Assembly (NCBI GenBank): GCA_015956445.1
Contig: WIUZ02000002.1
Coordinates: 1,054,001 to 1,118,000 of the forward strand
Direction: 5' to 3'
DNA from: Thelephora terrestris
Taxonomy: Eukaryota; Basidiomycota; Agaricomycetes; Thelephorales; Thelephoraceae
Length of the DNA: 64,000 nt
The notes beneath the pieces are model-generated. The model was not told the DNA's origin, did no database searches, and saw nothing but the letters and a program-made list of their open reading frames with translations. Below are positions 55,065-64,000 of the stretch, piece after piece. The translations under genes and the position numbers were made by a program. Numbering within the stretch: position 1 is the first letter of the stretch; each line of letters starts with the position of its first letter.

Positions 55065-57094
55065 ATGATGACCGCAACGCGCCCAAGTGAAAACAGGGCG
55101 TCTCTCGACGACAGAATCGATGCTCTGAATAGGCACACAACTGAATCATCCCCCGCAAAGGGAGTCATCAAAGCAGTAAGCGACATCCTCGCTCTGGTCA
55201 GAGTTCGTACAGTTGTCCTGCGCTCGTCTTGTGGTCTCTAGATCTCACATGTGACCGATCAAGGACAAGAAGATCGACAACAAAGATTCCATGCAACTGA
55301 CCGAATGCTGTGTTGTTGTGTGCGAGACAGTGGAAAACGTGATCCGGGGAAAGCATGAGGGCGGTCTCGACGAATCCAAGAGGACAGCAGTGGATATGGC
55401 GGAAGGGTGTGTTAAAGGCCTTGTCCCTTTCTGCTTACCGAAGAAATTTCAGGGCTATGCGCAAAATCAAGCAGACTCTCAGGAGGGGGGCAAGCACGCC
55501 ACAAACCAGGGGTAAAGAAAAGAAGATCAAGGACTGCCTACTGGAGGCTCAACAGCTACTCAACACTCTCAACACTCTGAGTCCACCCTCTGATGAAGAT
55601 GGTATGTCTTCATTTTCCCCATCCCCGACATTTTCTGGAATACAGATTTTTTCTCTCTCTCCGCCGCAACATCATTATCATAGCCTGTGGACGCTTGATC
55701 AGACGCGAATATCTTCCAAGTGAACTCCCTCTGCTGATTGAGGGAATCCTCTTGAGCAAGGGTATAGTTGGAGCACTTCATCGCCTCCATGTCGACGATG
55801 CGCAGGTGCTCGCCGACGTGGTATATGATGTACGTTCTACGTTTGCTCGTCATCGAAAACCTGCCGATTGACGTTGACGCATTCTGTTGACTAGACAATC
55901 GGGGCACCCCACCTCCCGCTCCTAACTCGAAAGAAGTGTCTCAAGTTGTTATATAAGATGTGTGGCTACTACGCACTTGTTCCTAAAACCTTCATGGTCC
56001 TGGTTGTTTATGACAGAGTCAGCGACGCGCTGTTCCATGGGGGGTTCGCAGATGTGTGGAAGGGAGATTTTATCGGTCGGGAAGTCGCTGTAAAGGTGAT
56101 CAGGACGGACTCAAGAAGCGTATTAAAGAAGGTCACGGAGGTGAGTTATCAGTTGGCCTCCACCTCCGTACAGGAAGTCCCGACCCTGCTCCCCAGAGGT
56201 TCTGCAAAGAGGTCGTGATGTGGAAGTTCCTCCGACATCCGAATATCGTACCCATTATAGGAGTGTTGATGTTGGAGTTTAAATTCGCCATGGTGTCAGA
56301 GTGGATGGCGAATGGGATTATAAACGAATACATCAAGGCGCATCCAGAAGTCAACCGACTCGGGCTTGTGAGTGCCCTATCTTCAACCATGCCTTCCTCT
56401 AGTGACAGCCCCGGGCCCTTTAGCTGGAAGGTGTCGCTCGGGGGTTAATCTATTTACATGACATCGGACTGATCCATGGGGACCTCAAGGGGGTACGTTT
56501 TTTACCACTAGATTCACTACGTCGCCTTGATGAGTCCCCATTAAGTCCAACATACTCATAGATGAAGCTGGCCAAGCTCGCCTTGTAGACTTTGGTCTAA
56601 TGAAGATCATCTCGGACCCTGTGAACAATCTACCGACGAGCTCAAATTCACAAGAGGGTACATTGCGATGGATGAGCCCGGAACTGGCATATCCAGATCA
56701 ATACGGGTTGAAGAAGAGTAGCCCGACCAAATCTTCTGATTGCTATGCTTTCGGAATGGTTATCTATGAAGTTATTGGCGGGAACCCTCCATTTCACGAA
56801 CATCGAAAGCCAGCCGTTTACCTGAAGTTATCAAGAAGAGAACACCCTTCTCGAGGGACAAGTTTCACGGACAGTCAGTGGGAGGTGTTGGGATTGTGCT
56901 GGGCATCTGACCCAACTCACCGCCCGAGCATAGAGGTCGTTCTTCATCGCTTGCAATCAGCCCAGACGTTGCCGCAGCTACCTTCTGGGCAGGGCGGGGA
57001 AGTGGAGAAGGATGGCGACGAATCCGACTCGGATCGATCCGCGATCTGCGACCGGTTGGTAGAAGATTATGTTAAACAAAGTGTACAATCATAG
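55065..57094 (+). CDS. TKL kinase with N-terminal helical region (536 aa)
   Basis: Eight exons: 55065-55202, 55264-55406, 55453-55601, 55684-55829, 55895-56140, 56197-56367, 56424-56492, 56546-57094; all keep frame. Residues 1-145 are predicted all-helical (RIDALNRHTTESSP, VIKAVSDILALVR, MQLTECCVVVCETVENVI, AMRKIKQTLRR, LEAQQLLNTLNTL). They recall the helical-bundle N-domain placed before kinases in MLKL-like proteins (inference). The kinase is complete: GGFADVWKG, VAVKVIR (Lys about 259), HGDLKGSN (Asp about 351), VDFGLM (Asp about 369), EGTLRWMSPELA. It shares exon sizes 246, 171 and 69 bp with the 52300 gene, so they are tandem duplicates. The C-terminal domain of that gene is absent; an acidic tail (EKDGDESDSDRS) replaces it. 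Confidence 0.85.
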
Positions 57095-57622
57095 AGAGAT
57101 TTACTCGTGGCTGTAAACAAATTGTATATCAGGCGTAGCAATTCAATTGGGTGTTCCCTTAGTTGTGAGATAATAGATCCGTACTATTGACAATCTGGTG
57201 CCATCAAGTTTTCCTTGGGTGTACCCTGCGCACTACGTCTCGATATCGCACAACTTCACAAGGAATTATTGTCAGCTGCTTATATTAGCACCCAGGGAAG
57301 CAAGTCCTGGATCGGAGGGGCAGTGAACGGCGAGATCTTCAATATGATGACCTAGTTATAGCATAAAACGGCGGATGCTCCGAATTTTAACTCTCACCCT
57401 CTTCATCTCCGTCTCTCATATGCATATGCATGAAAGATCTCACAGCCACTCATTATCCCTGGGCTTTCCTCGAGAAATTCTCCGAAGTCTGTCGTGACTC
57501 TAACGATCATTAAGTACATTTCATTCTGAACTCGTGCCATTTGGGTACTCCCATCATGACAATAACTGCAGCCGTACCGCCGTGAAGATGAAATACACCG
57601 TGCTCTCTCGCCACATGACGCA
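57095..57622. other. intergenic region, convergent
   Basis: About 530 bp between the ends of the kinase gene (+) and the alpha-amylase gene (-). No feature recognised. Confidence 0.45.
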
Positions 57623-60199
57623 TCAAACGCACGCCGCGATGTTCGAGAGGAGAGTCCATACCGCGACTCCTCCTCGGATACACGTAAAGTCACCCCATCC
57701 GTCTCCCGAGAGCTTGATTCCCGCAGAGCGCGGGGCAAAGGCGTTTTTGAAGGCGTCTTGGCCATGCCCCTGAAAAAGACCACAAGAGTGTAAGCAAGGG
57801 CGTCGGCGTCGAAGGGAAGTATCCAATCCGTGTATATCTGTGACATAGTACAGACGCCATACAAACTGACCTTTCCAACAAACATCCGTATTGAGTGGGG
57901 TTTGCTCGACGAAGCGCTAAAGGGAGGGAGCGAGATTGTCGTTCGTTTCAGCTATCTCCTGTCCGAATGACCGCAGCACCAGTACAAACGTACGGGTCTG
58001 CATTACTAATGATGACTGCACAGATCTTGTGTCCCCGGCCTCTTCGCACCCAGCCAATATAGTTGGCGTCTTCCCAATAGTCGGCGACTGGACCACTCGC
58101 AACGTTCTTGCGGATCTTCAACAATGTTCTGAGCCCGGAAGCTGTCCCCGCGTCATAACACTCTTTGTTGGGGTATAGATCTCCGAAGAATACACATCTA
58201 GCGAGCGCATGGGCGAAGGCAGAGTGGGGAGAGCGGAAGCAGGCTCACGGGTGTCCTTCATCGCGTAAAAGAATCAACGCGTATGCGTGGAGCTTGAACC
58301 CCCGCAAAACCTGTAACCCAAAGTTGGCGTGCTCAGATCTCCACCGAAGAACTGAGGGGGTTATCCCATGACTCACCCAACTCTGCAAGGATTGCCCGAT
58401 TTGCTGGAGAAACCATGCGCGCTAAGTACGGGTAAAACCGATCTCGAAGAAAACAATTAAATACCGTGCTTGACAGTTCGTTAGCGAATCTGAGCCCGTG
58501 ATACATTGGGACAATCATCAACTTACTCGTGGTTGTCAACAAATGTTACGGCGTCCTTGGGTCGAAGGCTTACGACGGTGTTGGCTAATATCTTCCGCAA
58601 ATCGTACCTCGGGCCCGCTTCGCTCGCACGCCAAAAATTATCATGCAATGGTACGTCGAAGAAAGATGCCTGTAGAGCGCACCATGGAGATCATTGCCAG
58701 TCAATAAGCAAGACGGTCGAGTGGAAAAACGAAAACCACACACCAAGCCGCCGTATGCGTTGATCCAAAACATGACACGCTTGATGCTAGAGTAGCGAGA
58801 TCAGGTTCAGGTTTCTGGAGACCAGGATATATGAAACATACTCGGCGGACCAGTATTCGGCGACCACGAAGAGCCGAGGCCGGTTGGTGAGCTGTCGTGT
58901 GTGTTGTATCTAGAGCGAGCGTTCGTGAACGTGATAATAGTTTCGGGCAACCCTTCGCTTTAGAAGACGTACAAATCGTCGAAGAAACTGGCGGTCAATG
59001 TGCTTGATCGCATCTAGCCTAAACCCGTTCCCTCCCGTCGTCTGGGTATTGATCTCTCAGCTCAGAAGGTCCCAAAACGAGGCTTTATTAGAAAGACAGA
59101 CCTGTAACACCCAGTTTCCCCAGGCTAAAAGGTCTTTGACAACCTCTGGGTGGTTGTGATCAATCTTTGAACAGTGAGTGTGCGCTCGTATAGAGGTATG
59201 CAACGACCTTACGTCGACTCCAAGAAGATAATCATAGTTTCCCAGTTCATCGTCCACTCTAGACGACCAAGTTTTATTGGCCATTCTATATACCTCACGT
59301 TTCTTTGTGGTGTGGTCCCAATCAACGCCTGAACGGGTTGGCTTGTAAGCGAGCCTCGCTGGTTATCGTGGATGTTACATACCCGTGAGATGATTGTGGT
59401 TCCATTTCAGCGCGCTGTACTATCATGCAGACTGGGATTAGTCAACCATAAGGATCAAGTGTTTGAATACTCACCTTGCTCCCTCTCCCCGGGAAGTTGA
59501 ACCGTGTTGACCCCTGCCAGTCATGGGTTCAGGTCGCTGGGCTAACGACGAAAGGACAATCATACCTCTATCACTCTCGGAGGTCCTATTTCCTTCATAC
59601 GATCCTTAGGATCCACTGGGGTCACTTCGAACCTTTCCCTCTGATCAGCGCCAAGTTTGTGCTGCGATCCGGGTCAGGTGGTGGAACCGTTTGTGGAGTG
59701 GGCGTGACAAACATTCAGCACTGCATCAATTATGACGTCGATGCCATGTTGCTTTGCGACGGCAACTGCGCGCAGCAGCTCGCTCTTGGTCCCCCAACGG
59801 GTCGGAACGGTGCCTTTCTGGTCAAATTCACCGAGATCCCACTAAAGTTCGTCAGAACATGAGCGGTAACGCAACCCCCAGTAACATACAAGGTCGTAAG
59901 CATCGTAACCCTGTCCATTCTACAATAGCGTTGAGAAAGAGCGGGCGATTGCAATAGCGCCGAACGTACCTTGGACATAGCTTTGTGAGGCGGGGGCAAC
60001 CACACTTGGGTGAACCCGAGGCTCTCTAGATCCGGAACTGTCTTCTCGAAAAAGCTCCACCAGCTCATTTCGGGATGCTTGCAATCCCAGGTGAAGAATT
60101 GGATCTGTTCGACATGTAGGTCCCTTATTCGAGAAGCCAACCGAGGCGGAAACTCACCATGACGGGGTTCTCGGTGTTCTTTGTGGGCCCCAAATCCAT
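57623..60199 (-). CDS. GH13 alpha-amylase, intracellular type, one frame anomaly
   Basis: Eighteen exons from ATG 60199 to stop 57623: 60199-60158, 60104-59970, 59919-59890, 59841-59713, 59661-59566, 59513-59475, 59419-59383, 59328-59213, 59164-59102, 59041-58973, 58909-58838, 58779-58744, 58669-58527, 58403-58377, 58310-58249, 58197-57994, 57916-57871, 57769-57623. GH13 regions: IIDAVLN-H, GFRLDAIKH (nucleophile Asp), FVVAEYW (acid Glu), TFVDNH. Also IQFFTWD and DGWGDFTC. No signal peptide, so it probably hydrolyses starch/glycogen-type glucans inside the cell. The exon ending in VDNH plus two bases (58527) cannot join 58403-58377 (QIGQSLQSW) in frame with any visible acceptor; total length is one base short. 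Either damaged or misread there. Confidence 0.8.
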
Positions 60200-60365
60200 T
60201 GTATCCAAGGAGGACAATGTCGTTGAGTCACGAGGACTGTTGTATGTATGCCACAGTCTTTTAAGAATTTCCATCTCGAGCGGTGCCAGGTGGTAGGGAC
60301 GGAGCTTGATTTCTGTGCTGGCTTGATTGATCGGTGGGAATGCTAATCCACGTGGCGAGGTTGTA
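60200..60365. promoter_or_regulatory. 166-bp bidirectional promoter
   Basis: The starts of the alpha-amylase (minus, 60199) and VPS51 (plus, 60366) genes lie only 166 bp apart, so their promoters must overlap. No clear TATA box. Confidence 0.55.
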
Positions 60366-61195
60366 ATGGCTTCTCCTCAATCATCTCCCCCTTCAACCCC
60401 ACCCCCACGTCCGTCATCCACTCGGCCCTTCGGCTCACCTTTGCGACCACAATCGCCACCGTTACCGTCCGGAATCGCATCCTCGAACCCACGGACGCGC
60501 GTATCGTCACACCAATCGACACCTCCGACTCGTAGTGATTCGGTTCACAGATCCTCTTCTGGACCAGCGAACGCGTCCACCGCCTCATTACCGAACCCAA
60601 ATCAGTCAGACAGAACCCGTTCGAGAGCGCGGGACTTGTTGAGGAAGCATTATGGGTTAGGAGTTGGCCCTCCACCTCCGAGCGGAAAGCCCCAAGACCC
60701 AATGGACTTGGGTGAGCCCATGGATCGCGCCTCGGTGAATTAATTGCGATTATAACGTCCCGTTTTTACAGATTCTCCTGCATTCGATGCCAAGGCTTAC
60801 TATGAGCAATTGATCACGACTTCATCGTTGGCAACACTCCTGAAACGTGAAAGCGAACTGCTCTCAGGTATGTTGCATCGGCCCCGTTCGCCAATCGCCC
60901 GTGTTCTCAATGAAAACCAAAATCCATTTGGTTTGACGAAGAGATCCGCTCGTTGGACAGCGACCGTCAGTCTCTGGTATACAACCACCACCACGAACTA
61001 ATCGCAGCCAGCGACACCATCTCTGCCGTACGTTGATCCTCGAATCGATGAACCTACTCTTACAATCACCCGATCGTATAGATGAAAGCGAGAGCCGACG
61101 AATTGGATCCACAGCTGGATGCACTGAAAGCAGCCTTTTCTGAAATCTCGAGACTTTCGAGCAAGCTGGCGAACGAGCGGCACGCAGACGACTGA
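60366..61195 (+). CDS. VPS51: Vps51-like GARP/EARP tethering subunit (213 aa)
   Basis: Exons 60366-60711, 60772-60867, 60942-61027 and 61082-61195, all in frame. Residues 1-85 are Pro/Ser-rich and disordered. The Vps51 core follows: RARDLLRKHYGLG, PAFDAKAYYEQLITTSSLAT, LLKRESELL, IRSLDSDRQSLVYNHHHELI, ASDTISAMKARADEL. This is the conserved N-terminal segment of Vps51, which links the GARP complex to the SNARE Tlg1 at the late Golgi during endosome-to-Golgi return. The protein ends after a helical stretch (ISRLSSKLANERHADD), as in short fungal forms. A start at 60366 is chosen because no upstream in-frame ATG exists. Confidence 0.88.
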
Positions 61196-61639
61196 AATAG
61201 TTTCTCCGGCTCTCATCAACGCTGGGAATGCATTCCGGTATCTGATAACTCCGAACGCACAGTTCACCCTCAACAAAGCTAGGGTAGATCTACGAAGATC
61301 ACCGTTCAATGGGATTCGCCGACGGGGCAGATGGTCCATACAGTAAACACTTTGACATTGCAGCATCACCACGTATCATGTTACCCTTCCTTACCCTGAA
61401 CTTGTTGAGTTTACCTTCATGTCATGCTTGGGATTCGAACGAGGCTTGACATTATAGACTTACACAATACAAAGGCACTACGGGAGGGATAAAGTCTCCA
61501 ATACATACGTGTACTCGTACGAAACTCGTGCAATAAAGCCACATATAATACACATAACATCGCAGGGAATGGATACATAACCTTGAACTCATCTAAACAC
61601 CGCTCTGCAGTGCAAAATAATAATTGTAGCAGATAAATC
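61196..61639. other. intergenic region, convergent
   Basis: About 440 bp between the ends of VPS51 (+) and the RhoGEF gene (-). Shared 3' region; nothing else recognised. Confidence 0.5.
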
Positions 61640-64000
61640 TCACTCCCACATATCCCAAATGCTGCTGGCGGTATATTCGGAGCGTGGGCTGGCCCCCGGC
61701 GACGATACTGAAGGCGTCCTTCCGAGTTCGCGCGTCTCAACAAGTTCGACGATCTTGTCCTTTAGCCCCGGCGCATCGCTACCCCCGTCTCTCAGCGCCA
61801 TCAACGTCACCTTCTCTCCTGGTGACAGCCCAGAGTACAGTAACCGGATGTCTTGACCTTCCAGAACTTGAGTAAGACGCCCCGACGGCATGTGTCGGAT
61901 CTCAACGAATCCCGAAGAGAAAAGCAGGAGATGGACGCCGACGTGGGCGAATGAAACCGCCTTGGTCTCCCATCGGATGTAGCTGCACGACCGGGTAGGC
62001 GCTCCGTGTCTGGTAATATAGCACCCCAATTCTAAACAAGGTTAAGGTTTTCGTCAGTTCGGTTCATCAGGTTACCGGGTAAGTTTCGTCACGCACCATC
62101 ATAAACGACAAGTAGCTCAGAGGCATCACACCGCACCATCCCAAGCGGCCTCGCGGCTTCACACTTCACTCTGAGGGAGTTGAGGGCGGCGTTCTCGTTC
62201 GCTTTTGTAAAATCGGGAACGAGGGTAAATGTACCACTGGTCAGACTGTACAACATCCGTCAGATTGCCTGATCCTCAAAAAAAAAAAAAAAAGACCAGG
62301 CCACCCACTTTATGGGGTCCGCAACAACGACACCCTTCTCAGTGCAGATTCCGATGTTCCTTGTAAGGAGCGTGATGTCGTATGCATCTTTCGGTACAGT
62401 GAATGGCTGCGGGAGGCAAAATTTCAACCACTGAAAGGTCCATGACGGAGTTATGAACTGCGCACGTCACCGAAAGACCTGAAGGATGGTGATCCCTCTC
62501 TCCTTCTTGTCTGCGCATGTGCCTCGCTAGGGAGGACCACCTCAAGCGCATATATCGTCACCTGCATGAAACTTTTGGCAGCATAGAGCACTAAGGAAGG
62601 AATGGTGAGGACCTCGGAATACAAAATATGGAGCCAACAACTCACACATAGTTCTATTTCCGACCACTCCAGGTTTGCAAAAAAGAACATTCCTCTCGTT
62701 TCCGGACACTTTTTCGTATGTTGACTCCACGCCCGACTGGGAAGTTTGCCCGAGACTGAGCCGAGCAAACATGTCCAGAGAGTACGAAATTATCTCGTGG
62801 TTGTGGTGAATAATGACCTTGTTGAACTCTGGGAGGGTATATATCGACGTTGGGTTCACGATATTTAATATCTTAGTGAGATCTGGCCAGATAAAGAAGA
62901 CTGTATAAGCCGCAAATGTCGAACGACAAACGTCACTCACCGGTTTTCCCTCTCCGGGCAGTGTAGACACCAGTCGCCGATCCAATAATCACAAAACTCC
63001 TCCTGTGGCTTACTATTGACACCGAGAGATCAGTCCACGCTATTTATTGTTACCTGAATGCGAACCCCACTGACACATCGGTGCAACTGCCGTAATCTTT
63101 CCCATAATAAAAAGCTTGGCATCCGGAGGTTGGCCGGGTTTCAGGTGCCGATAGAATCCGGTTCGCACATCGTGTGGGGCGAGCCACTGGGACGAACAGG
63201 TAAGTCAGAACACATGCTCGCCCAGAAACTCTGGGATGCGTACCATATTTGACTCTTGGTGGACCTTCCTGACGGTGATAGCATCCGCAAGCGCATATTT
63301 CCACTTCTTTCGCATGTTGTCACTCGGTGCGTACAACGTATACCTTCGCGTGGTTTTCGAGGATGCGTGGTAAAATGTGAAAGGGTAAACTGCCTTGTAC
63401 GTCGGCCGTACCCTGTCGAGCAAACCGGCGTCTTCCAATTTCTCTCTCCTACTGTCAGCCGGGTCATCGAAAGACCCGAGTCGGAGGTATTCCAAGGGGA
63501 TAGGCTGATGATATGTTAGGCGAAATTCGTTCAGCGAGTACTAATCCTTACTCTGGATGTGAGTCGGTATCTTGTCACCCCATTGTGTTGTTCCTCCTTC
63601 GTTAATAACACTGTGAACGTTTGGGTGAACCTGTCTACAAGATCAACACACTGAACTTACGGTAATTATCCAAGAGGGCCACATGAAGGTCCACCCAAGT
63701 ATGACCCATCTCCGATCTCATGCGCCGTACCAATGTGCCCGAGTAGACGAGGGACCTGCTCTCGTTGTATAGATCCATATCCTAGACACGTTGTTACTGT
63801 TGATGCTTGCTTAAGGTAGGTGCAACATACCATGATTTCAGCCTTGACATACAACAGACTCTCGCATAAATTCCAAAATTTAACCTTCCCTTCTGCAGCA
63901 GCGATGCCAGGCTGAGTTGATTTCACAAAATCGCTCAACACCCTGATGAGTAAAGGTAACAATTCCCTGTCAGGATGCCTCGAGTCTGTGAGCTTGAAGA
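61640..64000 (-). CDS. Rho1-type GEF (DH end, PH, CNH), partial (runs off right edge)
   Basis: Eleven exons in view: >64000-63831, 63781-63661, 63610-63552, 63504-63244, 63186-63054, 63012-62941, 62900-62646, 62590-62466, 62430-62309, 62245-62097, 62031-61640; all keep frame. The first exons hold the end of the DH domain and the linker. A PH domain follows (NESRSLVYSGTLVRRM, YPFTFYHASSKTTRRYTLYA, DNMRKKWKYALADAI). Then a citron-homology (CNH) domain: RSFVIIGSATGVYTARRG, FNKVIIHHNHEIISYSLDM, ERNVLFCKPGVV, GCYITRHGAP. Fungal proteins of this layout (Rom1/Rom2, Rgf) activate Rho1 for cell-wall synthesis and polarity. Several introns are very short (35, 40, 41 bp), and one contains a 15-base T run. 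The C-terminal tail is short and ends SSIWDMWE. Confidence 0.88.

Overview
This window looks like nuclear DNA of an agaricomycete fungus (Basidiomycota), most like the Cantharellales/Rhizoctonia group. The signs are genes cut by many 45-80 bp introns with GTRNGT...YAG borders, duplicated F-box-like and TKL-kinase families, a DUF6699-type protein, and Tnp2- and Plavaka-type transposases. The species assignment is inference. Most gene models below were built by hand from splice sites and frame continuity, because single open frames are mostly just exons.

Layout. 1-3323: two tandem F-box-like genes (minus), the first running off the left edge. 4075-5347: an unrecognised six-exon gene. 5626-5998: two fused copies of a small inverted-repeat element. 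6176-8244: NIPA/Rsm1-like zinc-finger gene. 8562-9414: GPI-anchored Ser/Thr-rich secreted protein. 9415-13293: mostly gene-poor. 13294-14971: a clamp-loader subunit, RFC5. 14972-17833: sparse. 17834-20215: TKL kinase and an NDR-kinase relic. 21112-21838: an orphan copy of a domain that elsewhere is fused to a kinase. 22711-28560: three related copies of a Cys-rich single-pass membrane protein gene (one apparently whole, one cut, one decayed) inside a segmental duplication. 29863-32537: an SH3 membrane protein and a DUF6699-type protein. 32739-32906: a third copy of the small element.

36301-51415 is the main find: a 15,115-bp DNA transposon with perfect 35-bp terminal inverted repeats, a perfect 8-bp target duplication (ATTATGGG) and subterminal repeats. 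It carries five spliced genes that stay in frame from start to stop: a Tnp2-type transposase (1095 aa), a 649-aa disordered protein, a 579-aa protein, a Plavaka-type transposase (934 aa) and a 43-aa micro-protein. A sixth gene appears frame-broken. The element sits inside an older, decayed transposase gene whose two halves flank it.

52300-57094: two paralogous TKL kinases. One has an N-terminal helical region; the other has lost those exons and carries an extra C-terminal domain. 57623-60199: an 18-exon GH13 alpha-amylase with one junction that does not keep frame. 60366-61195: VPS51. 61640-64000: the C-terminal part of a Rho1-type GEF (DH end, PH, CNH), running off the right edge. No tRNA, rRNA or CRISPR was seen, and no LTR or virus-like element was recognised.
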